Below, one piece after another: positions 19,379 through 28,304 of a stretch of 64,000 nucleotides of DNA (within the stretch, counting starts at the first letter, position 1; each line of letters starts with the position of its first letter). Source of the DNA: Micromonospora lutea. GTDB taxonomy: Bacteria > Actinomycetota > Actinomycetes > Mycobacteriales > Micromonosporaceae. The notes below the pieces were generated by a model. It saw nothing but the letters and a program-made list of their open reading frames with translations. It was not told where the DNA came from and did no database searches. The DNA lies in NCBI RefSeq assembly GCF_016863535.1, contig NZ_BOPB01000005.1, forward strand, positions 202,878-266,877. Reading direction: 5' to 3'. The position numbers were made by a program, and so were the translations under genes.

Positions 19379-20712
19379 GCCGGCTCCTCGACCTGCTCGG
19401 TGATCAGCATCCGGGTGGCCAGGGCATGTCGGCACGGCCCACGCTGCCCCCGATGCTTCGCCCACCATGGGCAGGTGCACGTCAGCCCGCCATCGGCGAG
19501 CTGACGGACCCGGTACACCTGATCGCCGCTGCGTACCGTCGCCGCCGTGCCGTCCCGCTGCACCGCTCCGGCGTCGAGCAGCGCCCGCGCACCGACCAGC
19601 CGAGGATTGTCCCGCTCGGCCCGGCCCGCGTCATACGGCATCACCCGGTGGAAGTACGCCGCGTCGGCCACGTCGTAGCCGACCCGACCGGCGGTGCCGA
19701 GCTGGGCCAAAGCGCCACGTACCCGGTCGGCGTCGATGCCGGCCTGCTCGGCCAGCCGATCGGTGTCGATGGTCGGATCCCAGGAGAGCAGGGCGGAGAT
19801 GAGGTTGGCGTCGTCGACGACATCGTCACCGGCGAGCGCGGCGAGAACGGCGCCCTCACCGGAGAAGCCGCGGTACGGCTCGGGGGAGAGGGTCAGCGAC
19901 AGCCGCAGCGCGCCGGTGTCCAGTTCCCAGACGCTCGGGGCCGGACCGGAGCCGGGTGCCACCGTCGGGCCGTACACCCGGAGGGTCTTCGCGAAGCGCA
20001 GCATCGGTTGCAGCGCGACCAGCCGGCCCGCCCCGGCCAGGCAGACCGCCCCCGCGACCGGTCGGGCGGTCAGCCGCAGGGACCGGCCCGCCGGCACCAC
20101 CCAGAGCACCGACCGGTCACCGCCCCGGGGCAGCCGACGCAGGAAGGCGGCGGCTTCGGTCGCCGGCAGCTCGGCCCGGGGCTCGAACCGGGCGGCCAGA
20201 ACCTGCACCTCGGCGAAGCCACGCAGCCAGCGCACCGGCAGCGGCACCTTCTTCTCCACCACCGCACCATCCAACGTGGAGACGGTGAGGTCGTCGGGAC
20301 CGACCGACAGGTGCAGCGGGTCCAGACCGCTCACCCGGGCCAGCGCCTCGCGCAGCGGATTGTTCACGTCGACGTTGGTGGTGCCGTGCTCGGCGACATC
20401 GCCATCCAGACCCTCGGGCAACGCGTCGAGCCGCGCGTACACCCCGCAGCACCCGGAGAAGGACTCGAAGCGGAGCCGGTCACGGCTGCCGGTGACCACC
20501 GGATCCAGACTCGCCGGGGTGACCGGCCGGTGGTAGCGGGTGCGGGCCACCTCGGCCACGGCCAGCAAACCCACCGCAGCCGCCTGCCCGGTGGTGAGAA
20601 AACCGGTGAAGAAACGGGGATTCGGCGTCGGACCACCACTGGTCTGCAAGGCGAGCGATCGTTGCGTCAGGGTGGAGGGGGCGAGATAACGGTACGTCTG
20701 GACTGCGTTCAC
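19375..20712 (-). CDS. SWIM zinc-finger protein
   Basis: The 445-residue protein ends with a SWIM motif of the C-x-C-x(n)-C-x-H type (CTCPWWAKHRGQRGPCRH, about residues 415-432), which binds zinc and usually nucleic acid or protein. The N-terminal 380 residues are specific to actinobacterial SWIM proteins and I recognise no other domain. A GTG at 20712 is the likeliest start, though its ribosome-binding site is weak. It is the first gene of a coupled pair with the DUF6493 gene. SWIM domains in bacteria are often fused to SNF2 helicases; here a stand-alone SNF2 gene lies 1.6 kb away on the other strand. Confidence 0.8.
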   Translation of the reverse strand: MNAVQTYRYLAPSTLTQRSLALQTSGGPTPNPRFFTGFLTTGQAAAVGLLAVAEVARTRYHRPVTPASLDPVVTGSRDRLRFESFSGCCGVYARLDALPEGLDGDVAEHGTTNVDVNNPLREALARVSGLDPLHLSVGPDDLTVSTLDGAVVEKKVPLPVRWLRGFAEVQVLAARFEPRAELPATEAAAFLRRLPRGGDRSVLWVVPAGRSLRLTARPVAGAVCLAGAGRLVALQPMLRFAKTLRVYGPTVAPGSGPAPSVWELDTGALRLSLTLSPEPYRGFSGEGAVLAALAGDDVVDDANLISALLSWDPTIDTDRLAEQAGIDADRVRGALAQLGTAGRVGYDVADAAYFHRVMPYDAGRAERDNPRLVGARALLDAGAVQRDGTAATVRSGDQVYRVRQLADGGLTCTCPWWAKHRGQRGPCRHALATRMLITEQVEEPA

Positions 20713-20763
20713 GCCGCCGTACGGTAGGGCAGACCTCCGACACCGACGGCGGCGCGACACCCC

Positions 20764-22047
20764 TCAGTGCGCCACGACGGTCACCGCCTCCGCCGAGTCG
20801 GGCACGACGAGTTGGCCGGGGCGGACCACCACAAGGAGCACGATCAGCGCCGACACGATCCCACCGGCGATCACCAGGGCCATCGCCACGGCACCGGTGC
20901 CGAACACACCCACCAGCGGCGCGGCGATCGCACCGATGCCGAACTGCACCGCGCCGAGCAGGGCCGATGCGGTACCCGCCGCCTCGCCGTGCCGGCTCAG
21001 GGCCAGCGCGGGGGCGTTCGGCAGGGCCAGACCGGCCGTGGCGAGCACCACCCAGAGTGCGGCGAGCAGGGCCGCCAGGCCACCGATCCCGGTCGCGGCG
21101 AGGCCGAGCAGCACCAGGCTGGCGGCGGAACCCACGATCAGGGTGGTCAGCAGGATCTGCTGCGGGGACCAGCGGCGCAGCAGGCGTACGTTGCCCTGGG
21201 TGGCCGCGATCAACCCGATCGCCCCGGCACCGAAGGCCAACCCGAACTGTTGCTCGTCGAGCCCGTACTGCCCTTGCAGCACGAACGAGGAACCACCGAC
21301 GTAGGCGAACAGGGCCGCCATGGCCAGCCCGGCCACCAGCACCAGCCCGACGAAGGCGCGGTCACGCAGCAGCGAACGGTACAGCCGGAGGGTAGGCAGC
21401 ACACCGCCGCGCTGTCGCCGCAACGGCGGCAGCGTCTCCGGCAGGCCCAGCATCGCGATCAACAGCAGCAGTACGCCGAAGACCGCGAGAGCGGCGAACA
21501 CACCCCGCCACTGTGTCCACCGCAGCAGTTCGCTGCCGAGGGTCGGCGCGAGGATCGGGGCGGCACCCATCACGAGCAGCAGACGGGACAGTAGCTGGGC
21601 GAAGGCCGCACCGCTGAACAGGTCGCGGACCACGGCCGTGGCGATCACGGCGGCCGCCGCGGCGCCCAGACCCTGGACCACCCGCAGCGTGCCGAGGACC
21701 GCGATGTTCGGGGCGAGGGCGCAACACACGGAGGCCACGATGTGCAGCGCCGTGCCGGCGATCAGCGGAGTACGTCGGCCGACGGCGTCCGAGAGCGGAC
21801 CGATCAGCAGTTGTCCCAGGGCGAGACCGATCAGGGTGCCGGTGAGCGTCAGTTGGACCGCCGACGAGGTGGTGTCGAGGTCGTCGACGATCGAGGGCAG
21901 TGCCGGGAGGTACATGTCGATGGTGAGCGGGCCCACCGCGATCAGCGAGCCGAGGACGAGAATGAGGCGTAGGCGCTGACGGGAGCTCATTAGGTCGCCC
22001 GGCATCAGCGACGCCGGTGGCGGGTCGGCGATGTCGACGCCGTTCAC
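20764..22047 (-). CDS. MFS multidrug exporter, Bcr/CflA type
   Basis: The 427-residue protein has about twelve membrane helices and the MFS motif A between helices 2 and 3 (GPLSDAVGRRTPLIAG). The first helix contains GPLTIDMYLPALP, which is characteristic of the Bcr/CflA drug-export subfamily. It should use the proton gradient to export small hydrophobic drugs; the substrate is unknown. I chose the GTG at 22047 because GGGAG sits eight bases before it; ATGs at 22005 and 21990 are alternatives without clear ribosome-binding sites. It is 51 bp downstream of the SWIM gene start region, in the same orientation, but not obviously co-transcribed with it. Confidence 0.88.
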   Translation of the reverse strand: MNGVDIADPPPASLMPGDLMSSRQRLRLILVLGSLIAVGPLTIDMYLPALPSIVDDLDTTSSAVQLTLTGTLIGLALGQLLIGPLSDAVGRRTPLIAGTALHIVASVCCALAPNIAVLGTLRVVQGLGAAAAAVIATAVVRDLFSGAAFAQLLSRLLLVMGAAPILAPTLGSELLRWTQWRGVFAALAVFGVLLLLIAMLGLPETLPPLRRQRGGVLPTLRLYRSLLRDRAFVGLVLVAGLAMAALFAYVGGSSFVLQGQYGLDEQQFGLAFGAGAIGLIAATQGNVRLLRRWSPQQILLTTLIVGSAASLVLLGLAATGIGGLAALLAALWVVLATAGLALPNAPALALSRHGEAAGTASALLGAVQFGIGAIAAPLVGVFGTGAVAMALVIAGGIVSALIVLLVVVRPGQLVVPDSAEAVTVVAH

Positions 22048-22218
22048 CGGAAGGTCTCCCGCAGCATCAAGGAGCGGGCGGGACGTGGTGCGATGGTCAT
22101 ATCTGCCTGCAACCCCGCACCGCCACCCTGATTCCCGACACGCGCACAGGTAACGCACCTCACACCGCTCGCCGAGCCAACACCATCGAGCAACCCCTGC
22201 CCCCACCCCCTTTTTGCT

Positions 22219-22287
22219 GATCATGCAGTTGTGGCACCAGAAATACGGTGAATGCACCACTTTGGCAGGTGCCACAACTGCATGATC
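22219..22287. repeat. Intergenic inverted repeat with 20-bp arms
   Basis: The arm GATCATGCAGTTGTGGCACC (22219-22238) is repeated exactly in inverse at 22268-22287 around a 29-base, A+T-richer loop. It lies between the divergent MFS exporter and SNF2 helicase genes. The rest of that gap (22048-22332) contains a short poly-pyrimidine run and no gene. The size and perfection of the arms resemble a REP- or MITE-like family element more than a terminator, because both neighbouring genes start here. Confidence 0.8.
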
Positions 22288-22332
22288 GCGTGACGCGGTA
22301 TGGCGGGGTAGGGAGGCGGGTATCGGGACCGG

Positions 22333-25002
22333 GTGGGTGTGGGGCGGGGTGAGCGGGACGAGTTGCGTCGTGTTGTGGCGGACTTCAGGCGATGGAGGCA
22401 ACTCGCCGAGGATGTGCGCGACCGGCACCAGGCCGTCCAGCACGCGGCCAGCAGTGCCGAGGAAACCATGCGTACCCGCAGTGTCGTGGTCGACCGAGCC
22501 GGCCACGCCGCGTGGCGCGTACTCGCCCTGCGGGAGGGCGACCGCGACGCGGCCCGGCGACTACGGGAACGCGCCCTGCTCCCGGCGATGACGGCCGCCG
22601 ATCGTGCCCTGCTGCGCCTCCTCACCGACGATGCGCCGAGCGCCGTCGTCGACCTGGCGCCCATGCTCGACGTACGCCGGTACTTCACCGGGCCGGCACG
22701 GAAACAGTCGGCGGTCACCGCGGCCACGTTCCTGCGTCACCGGCACGCGGAGGTCATCGCCACCGCCGGCCCCGAGCGTCTGGCCCACCTCCGCGTCCAT
22801 GCCGCATCCGTCGAGTCGGCTCGGACGAGCATCGACGACCTGCTCGACCCGGTCCTACGCTTCGCCCTCCTCGCCGAGCGGACCGGCCCGGAGCCCGAGC
22901 TGGTGGAGCGGTCGGTCTTCGCGGCTCTGCCGGCGGCGCTGGCGACCATCGAGCAGGTCGTGGCGGGGGAGGCCTCGTACCGCTCGGCGGCCCGGGCAGC
23001 GGCTGAGAAGGTCAGGCAGGTCGAGGTGGGACGGGTCGTACGGGACATGCCGGTGGAGGCGTTGCGGACCGTCACCCGTGACCGGTTCCGGCTCGGGCCA
23101 CTGGCCGATGCGGGAATCACCACCGTGCAGGATGTGCTGCGTGTCGGCGCGTCCCTTCAGGCGTTGCCCGGTGTCGGGGAGACCTCGGCCCGTCGCATGC
23201 TCGGCGCAGCCCGCACCCTGTGGCAGACCACCTACGATGACACGCCGGTCCGCATCGACGTCGACCACCGCCACCCGGAGACCACGCACCTGCTGCGATG
23301 CCTCGCCGAGTGGGACACGCACCGGAGGACGCGTGGGGCGGCAGCCGACCTCGAACGTGCCGCCGAACTCGCGTCGCTGGGCAGCACCATCGACCGCAGG
23401 ACGAGTCATCTGCTCGTGGTGCCGACCCGGGGACTCGCCGTCACCGGACTACGCGAGAGCATCCAGCTCGTCATACGACGGGCCGAGCTGCTCAAGCGGT
23501 CGTCCGCACCCGGCCGGCGAAGCGTGCGCGCCGATCCGTGGGACGACTTCCTCACCCGACCCGCCGACTACTTCGCCATGCTCTCGGAGCTGGGATTCGC
23601 CACCCACGACGACAACGCGGTGCACGGCGACCTCCCGGACGAGATCGTCAAGGCGGTACGCGACCAGGCGCTCGACGGCGAACATCTGACCGCGTCCCTG
23701 CGCGGCTATCAGAGCTTCGCCGCGCGCTTCGCCCTCGTCCAGCGCAAGATCATCATTGGGGACGAGATGGGTCTCGGTAAGACCGTCGAGGCGATCGCGG
23801 TCCTGGCACATCTGAGCAGCCGGGGAAGCACCCATTTCCTGGTGGTGTGCCCGGCGGCCGTGGTCACCAACTGGGTCCGCGAGATCACTGGCAAGTCGAC
23901 GTTGCGCCCGTACCGGGTGCACGGCCCGGAACGCGACGCCGCGGCCCGCACCTGGATGCGGCACGGGGGCGTGGCGGTGACCACCTACGAAACCCTCGCC
24001 TGGTGGGAGTCGGCCCTGCGCGACCACCCCGACCTGGGGTGTGTCGTGGTCGACGAGGCCCACTACGTCAAGAACCCGCAGGCGCAGCGGTCGATCAGGA
24101 CGAAGGAACTCGTCGCGCGTGCCGAACGGGCCATCCTGCTCACCGGTACGCCCCTGGAGAACAAGGTCGACGAGTTCCGCAACCTCGCCTCCTTCGTACG
24201 CCCCGACCTCACGGTCGACGCCACCGACCTGACACCCGCACGGTTCCGGCGGCAGATCGCACCGGCGTACCTACGCCGTAACCAGGACGACGTGCTCGAC
24301 GAACTACCCGAACTCATCGAGGTGCAGGAGTGGCTGCCGATGTCCCCGGCGGACACGGAGCGCTACCGCGAGGCGGTCATGAGTGGGAACTTCATGCAGA
24401 TGCGTCAGGCGGCCATGCTTCAGGCAGCCCAGTCGACCAAGCTGCAGCGACTCGTCGAGATTGTCCGGGAAGCGGCCGAGAACAAGCGTCGGGTCCTCGT
24501 GTTCTCGCACTTCAGGGCGGTGCTCGACGTGGTTGCCGGTGCCGTGCCCGGGCCGGTGTTCGGGCCGCTGACCGGATCGGTGCCCGCCAACCACCGTCAG
24601 CAGATGGTGGACGATTTCTCGGCCGCCCGCCACGGTGCGGTCCTGGTGGCCCAGATCGTGGCCGGTGGCGTCGGGCTCAACATCCAGTCCGCGTCCGTCG
24701 TGGTCATCTGTGAACCTCAGCTCAAGCCGACCACCGAGGCGCAAGCTGTCGCCCGGGCGCACCGCATGGGGCAGGTCCGGTCGGTGCAGGTGCACCGGCT
24801 GCTCTCCGAGGAGGGCGTCGACCAGCGGATCACCGAACTGCTGGCGGGCAAGCGGCGCATCTTCGACGAGTACGCCCGGGTCAGCGACATGGCCGAGGCA
24901 AGTCCGGAAGCGGTGGACCTGTCCGAGGCGGAGCTCGTCCAGGAAGTGGTGGCCGCCGAGCGGCAACGCCTGCTCGCACCCGTCCCGGCCCCACCACCGT
25001 GA
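22333..25002 (+). CDS. SNF2-family helicase with helix-hairpin-helix motif
   Basis: The 889-residue protein has a C-terminal SNF2 ATPase: Walker A GDEMGLGKT (about 476-484), DEAH at 574-577, the GTPLEN motif III region, and motif VI ARAHRMGQ at 807-814. The N-terminal 450 residues contain a helix-hairpin-helix motif (ALPGVGETSARRML, about 277-290), which binds DNA non-specifically, and a helical region I do not recognise. SNF2 enzymes translocate on double-stranded DNA and remodel nucleoprotein. A GTG at 22333 is the assumed start. It is a single-gene unit, with an inverted repeat before it and a convergent XRE gene after it. A role in repair, transcription recycling or defence cannot be decided. 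Confidence 0.85.
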   Translation: MGVGRGERDELRRVVADFRRWRQLAEDVRDRHQAVQHAASSAEETMRTRSVVVDRAGHAAWRVLALREGDRDAARRLRERALLPAMTAADRALLRLLTDDAPSAVVDLAPMLDVRRYFTGPARKQSAVTAATFLRHRHAEVIATAGPERLAHLRVHAASVESARTSIDDLLDPVLRFALLAERTGPEPELVERSVFAALPAALATIEQVVAGEASYRSAARAAAEKVRQVEVGRVVRDMPVEALRTVTRDRFRLGPLADAGITTVQDVLRVGASLQALPGVGETSARRMLGAARTLWQTTYDDTPVRIDVDHRHPETTHLLRCLAEWDTHRRTRGAAADLERAAELASLGSTIDRRTSHLLVVPTRGLAVTGLRESIQLVIRRAELLKRSSAPGRRSVRADPWDDFLTRPADYFAMLSELGFATHDDNAVHGDLPDEIVKAVRDQALDGEHLTASLRGYQSFAARFALVQRKIIIGDEMGLGKTVEAIAVLAHLSSRGSTHFLVVCPAAVVTNWVREITGKSTLRPYRVHGPERDAAARTWMRHGGVAVTTYETLAWWESALRDHPDLGCVVVDEAHYVKNPQAQRSIRTKELVARAERAILLTGTPLENKVDEFRNLASFVRPDLTVDATDLTPARFRRQIAPAYLRRNQDDVLDELPELIEVQEWLPMSPADTERYREAVMSGNFMQMRQAAMLQAAQSTKLQRLVEIVREAAENKRRVLVFSHFRAVLDVVAGAVPGPVFGPLTGSVPANHRQQMVDDFSAARHGAVLVAQIVAGGVGLNIQSASVVVICEPQLKPTTEAQAVARAHRMGQVRSVQVHRLLSEEGVDQRITELLAGKRRIFDEYARVSDMAEASPEAVDLSEAELVQEVVAAERQRLLAPVPAPPP

Positions 25003-25017
25003 ACCCGTCAGACGCGG

Positions 25018-26250
25018 TCAGGCGCTGCCCACCCCGAGACTGGCGGCCAACGCGACGATCGTGGCCGGCGCATCAGGATGGCGCACCGTGCCGGTGAGCA
25101 CGGTGCGGGCGGCGGGCCGGTGGCGTACCTCGGCGGGCGCGGTCCGGTCGGCCTCCAGCAGCACCCGGGCCGCGTTGACCGGGTCGGCAACCTGAAGGTA
25201 CGCGCGACCGGCGTCGATCAGGTGTGCGGCGCGATGCTCGGGTGGTAGCCACCGCCAGCCGTCCCGCCCGACAGCCTTCTCGTGTTGGGCGATCGCCTCG
25301 TCCGTCGTACCCAACTCGATCGCGACCGTGACCCGGGCGAGCGCCACGGCGGTCGGTCCGAAGCTGGTGCGATAGTGGTCGTTGCCGTCGCCGACCTCGG
25401 CGGCCAGGTCGGCGGCCTCGTCGACCCGAGCGGCGGCGGCCCGCTCGTCGCCCTGCCGGGCCGCCGCGAGCGCCGCCTGCACGAGCAGCGTCCCGCACAG
25501 CGACATGCGCACCACATCGAGGTCGGCCTGGCCGATCCGGTACGCCGCCGCCAGCGTCGCCGTGCTCGCCTCCCGCGTCCGACCGGCGGCCCGCAACACC
25601 TGGCCGAGCTGCACGGTGGCGGCGGCCACCACCATCGGATCACCGGTGGCGACGGCCATCGCCCGGTCGGCGGCGAGCCAGGCCAACTCGGTCTCGCCGA
25701 GCTTCACCAGCAGGGACGCGGTCACCCGGTACGCCTCCACCAGCGACACCCGGCCCGCCTTCGGATCGTGGGCATGACCGCGCTGCGCCCCGGCCAGCAA
25801 CTCCGGCAGCAGACCGAGCAACGCCGGGTACCGCGCATGCTGGAAACTGGTCCAGGCATGCGCGACGCCGCGCGCCAGCCGAGCCGCGTCCGGCACGTCA
25901 CGCCGCGCCGCCGGCCGATCCAAAGCAATGTCGTACGCGGACAGTGCCGCCCGGATCACCTCCACGCCCTCGATCCGCGTGGCCGCGTCGGCGGGCCGAC
26001 TGTCCTGCCCGAGCAGTAACGCGTGGTCGATGCGCAGCGCAGCGGCGATCTCCCGCAACGTGGAAACCTTGTCCAGGGCCCGCGCCCCACGCTCCACCTT
26101 GTCCACCCAACTCTTTGACTTACCGAGCCGATCGGCGAACACCTGCTGCGACATCCGCCGCCGCGCCCGCCAGTACGCCACCCGCCGCCCGATCGGCACC
26201 GCGTCGCTCTCCACGCCGCGTTCCTGTTCGACTGTGCGTGGACTACCCAT
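25018..26250 (-). CDS. XRE-family regulator with helical-repeat C-terminus
   Basis: The 410-residue protein has an N-terminal helix-turn-helix at about residues 20-75 (MSQQVFADRLGKSKSWVDKVE) and an all-helical remainder with TPR-like repeats rich in Ala and Arg (LAWLAADRAMAVATG, ALARVTVAIELGTTDEAI). This layout is common among actinobacterial regulators of development or secondary metabolism that sense peptides or small ligands. The start at 26250 (ATG) lacks a good ribosome-binding site. It is divergent from a small GntR gene, and a promoter with a palindrome lies between them. The target is unknown. Confidence 0.8.
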   Translation of the reverse strand: MGSPRTVEQERGVESDAVPIGRRVAYWRARRRMSQQVFADRLGKSKSWVDKVERGARALDKVSTLREIAAALRIDHALLLGQDSRPADAATRIEGVEVIRAALSAYDIALDRPAARRDVPDAARLARGVAHAWTSFQHARYPALLGLLPELLAGAQRGHAHDPKAGRVSLVEAYRVTASLLVKLGETELAWLAADRAMAVATGDPMVVAAATVQLGQVLRAAGRTREASTATLAAAYRIGQADLDVVRMSLCGTLLVQAALAAARQGDERAAAARVDEAADLAAEVGDGNDHYRTSFGPTAVALARVTVAIELGTTDEAIAQHEKAVGRDGWRWLPPEHRAAHLIDAGRAYLQVADPVNAARVLLEADRTAPAEVRHRPAARTVLTGTVRHPDAPATIVALAASLGVGSA

Positions 26251-26505
26251 GGGTTGCCGACCGGGAGCACTTGAGGGGGTCGAACGCCAGTCCCCGCCGT
26301 TCCTCTCCGTGATGGTCCAAGACACTGATCTTGTTCGGAGGTCCAACGGCGTTCAACTGCATGTCAACGGGGTTGACCATCTGGCACCTTCCGCCCGGTG
26401 TCGAATAGGTGCCCACTCCGAAGGTGGGCGTGGCACTGTCCGAGGTGGGTATGCGGGCCGGAACCGAGGAGTTTGCCGAAACCAGGGAACCGGCCCGGAC
26501 AGCAA

Positions 26506-26553
26506 CCTACTCCAACAAGTTGAAGTAGGTCAAGGAGGCGCATATAGCTAGAT
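26506..26553 (+). promoter_or_regulatory. Promoter with overlapping palindrome upstream of the small GntR gene
   Basis: A near-perfect palindrome, CCTACTCCAAC-AA-GTTGAAGTAGG (26506-26529, 10 of 11 arm positions), overlaps a -35-like TTGAAG (26520-26525). A -10-like TATAGC lies at 26543-26548 with 17-bp spacing. This would drive the GntR gene at 26628 and place its control under whatever binds the palindrome. The rest of the 377-bp gap (26251-26627) has three short copies of GGAACCG but no gene I can support. Confidence 0.55.
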
Positions 26554-26627
26554 CATGCAACTTGCTGGAACAGGTTCCCTCGTGATCAGATTGGCGTGCC
26601 GAAGCCAGGGAACCGACGGAGAGCGAC

Positions 26628-26864
26628 ATGCCCACCGAGAGAGTCGACTACCGCCGCATAGCGAACGAGATCACAAGCAAGATCAAATCTGGCGAGCTCG
26701 CACCGGGGGAGAAGCTACCGTCCACGCGCCAACTCGCCGAGCAGCACGGTGTGCACATCTCCACGATCCACCGTGTCATGTCGTTGCTCAAAGACAGAGA
26801 GTTGGTCGAAGGGCATCCCGGGAAGGGCGTGTACGTGGCCGAGCCGGAGCGCGAATCCGAGTAA
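26628..26864 (+). CDS. Small GntR-family DNA-binding protein
   Basis: At only 78 residues this is little more than a GntR winged helix: YRRIANEITSKIKSGELAPG, then LPSTRQLAEQHGVHISTIHRV and a wing GHPGKGVYVAE. It has almost no C-terminal ligand domain, unlike the YtrA or FadR subfamilies. Such short forms occur next to XRE regulators in actinomycetes. GGAGAGCG precedes the ATG. It is probably autoregulated through the palindrome-promoter upstream. Confidence 0.85.
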   Translation: MPTERVDYRRIANEITSKIKSGELAPGEKLPSTRQLAEQHGVHISTIHRVMSLLKDRELVEGHPGKGVYVAEPERESE

Positions 26865-26913
26865 CGCCCCAGCCTCCGCCTGGTCGGTAACGTCCGTGCT
26901 GAGAGGCTGGCAC

Positions 26914-26964
26914 GAGATCTTGGACAGTTCCCGTTAGCAGCTAACGGTAGATTTCCAAGATCTC
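26914..26964. terminator. Two-tier hairpin between convergent genes
   Basis: An outer stem pairs GAGATCTTGGA (26914-26924) with TCCAAGATCTC (26954-26964). Inside it CCGTTAGC (26931-26938) pairs with GCTAACGG (26940-26947). It lies between the GntR gene and the convergent secreted-protein gene and touches the stop codon of the latter. A bidirectional terminator is the simplest reading. Confidence 0.65.
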
Positions 26965-27463
26965 AGTCGACTCGGAGTGAATGGGTGATCGCTTCGGCGA
27001 GCGCCGGGTTGCTGGACACGGCGACGAGGACTACCTGATGGTCTGGGACCACCACCACTTGCCGTGTCCGGCCATCCGACAGCACGTCGCCGCCGCGGAG
27101 GACGGGGTGGCCGAATGCTTCACCCGCCTCGGTCGCGAGCTGAGCCTCCGGGTCGAGATCGAGATTTGCGCGCTTTATCTCGGCGTAGTCGACGCGAGGT
27201 CTCGGCAACACGGCACAGCCCGCGATCAGGTCGACATCCACGATGTAGGTGTTGCTCATTGGCGTACCGCATTTGGTGGCGTTGCGCGGCCACCCCGCCG
27301 GCACCGAGATCCGTACCCCGTTGCTGGCGACCTCCTGCTGGCGGGCCGGGCCGCGATCACGCGTGCCCGCAGTCACCACCGTGGCGAGGGCGAGAACCGC
27401 CCCGATCGCGACGGCGGCCACAGCCATTCGTGAGCCCCTGCGGCTCCTCAATTCAAGGCTCAT
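26963..27463 (-). CDS. Secreted or membrane-anchored protein of unknown function
   Basis: The 166-residue product has a positively charged start and one hydrophobic segment (about residues 12-33) that can act as signal peptide or anchor. The rest has two cysteines (in KCGTP and AGCAVLP) likely to form a disulfide outside the cell, and beta-rich sequence near the end (RQVVVVPDHQVVLVAV). I recognise no family. GAGAGGAATGA precedes the ATG at 27463. It lies 76 bp downstream of the SDR stop in the same orientation, with only a weak hairpin between. Confidence 0.6.
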   Translation of the reverse strand: MSLELRSRRGSRMAVAAVAIGAVLALATVVTAGTRDRGPARQQEVASNGVRISVPAGWPRNATKCGTPMSNTYIVDVDLIAGCAVLPRPRVDYAEIKRANLDLDPEAQLATEAGEAFGHPVLRGGDVLSDGRTRQVVVVPDHQVVLVAVSSNPALAEAITHSLRVD

Positions 27464-27539
27464 TCATTCCTCTCGCCAGTTGTTCAATTGTCAGGGAGGC
27501 CCTGCTACACCTGAGGCGGCAACAAGGGTGCCTTCCTCG

Positions 27540-28304
27540 CTACGCTTCCGGGCGCGGGCTGGGCAGTCGCAGGCCGTGCATGCCGCCGTCGACGGCGAGC
27601 ACGGTGCCGGTGGTCGCGGCGGACAGCGGGCTGGCGAGGTACGCGACGGCGGCGGCCACCTCCTGCGGGGTGGTGAGGCGACCGATGGGCTGGCGGGCCC
27701 GTAACGCGGCCAGTTCGGCCGCCGGATCGTCGGCGGCGTCGAGCAGTCGGCGCACCCACGGGGTGTCCGCCGTGCCGGGGTTGACGCAGTTGACCCGGAT
27801 ACCGGCGGTCACGTAGTCGGCGGCCATCGCCAGGGTGAGCGCCTGCACCGCGCCCTTGCTGGCGCTGTAGAGGGCCCGCTGCGGCAGGCCGAGCCAGGCG
27901 GCGATGGAGCCGATGTTGACGATCGCGGCGTGCGTCGAGGCCCGCAGGTGCGGCAGCGCGGCCCGGGCCACCCGGACGATGCCGACCACGTTGACGTCGA
28001 GCACCCGGTGCCATTCGTCGTCGGTGTCGGCCTCGATGGTGCCGACCGCGCCGATGGCGGCATTGTTGACTAGGACGTCGAGGCCGCCGAACGCGACGTG
28101 GACGGCGGCGATCGCGGCCCGCACGGACGCGTCGTCGGTCACGTCGGCGGCCAGGCCGAGCAACGGCTTGGGTACCTGCTGCGGGTTCAGATCCAGGCAG
28201 GCCACCCGGGCACCACGCTCGGCGAGCAGGGTGGCCGTGGCCAGGCCGATGCCGGAGGCCCCGCCGGTGACCACCGCCGACAGGCCGGTGAAATCCCCGG
28301 TCAC
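27540..28304 (-). CDS. SDR oxidoreductase, probable 2-keto-3-deoxy-L-fuconate dehydrogenase
   Basis: The 254-residue short-chain dehydrogenase has the cofactor motif TGGASGIG (residues 13-20), Asp38 favouring NAD, the NNAA motif at 80-83, and the catalytic Ser133, Tyr146 and Lys150 (YSASK). Its GTG start lies in the stop of the FAH-fold gene (GTGA), so the two form an operon. SDR plus FAH-type hydrolase is the signature of the lower oxidative L-fucose/L-rhamnose route, in which this enzyme would oxidise 2-keto-3-deoxy-L-fuconate to the 2,4-diketo acid. The operon promoter carries the operator shared with the fucose locus 13-20 kb away. L-fucose dehydrogenase is the main alternative. Confidence 0.75.
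   Translation of the reverse strand: MTGDFTGLSAVVTGGASGIGLATATLLAERGARVACLDLNPQQVPKPLLGLAADVTDDASVRAAIAAVHVAFGGLDVLVNNAAIGAVGTIEADTDDEWHRVLDVNVVGIVRVARAALPHLRASTHAAIVNIGSIAAWLGLPQRALYSASKGAVQALTLAMAADYVTAGIRVNCVNPGTADTPWVRRLLDAADDPAAELAALRARQPIGRLTTPQEVAAAVAYLASPLSAATTGTVLAVDGGMHGLRLPSPRPEA

Noticed and set aside
16757..25002. Very long open frames antisense to real genes, for example opposite katE, sthA, SNF2 and araB
   Set aside because: Such frames are expected in DNA of this G+C content. Their products are low-complexity Arg/Pro/Gly-rich, lack family motifs and lie opposite genes with clear motifs.
26555..26890. Open frame overlapping the small GntR gene
   Set aside because: Its product has no recognisable pattern, while the GntR frame carries a complete winged helix and a ribosome-binding site.
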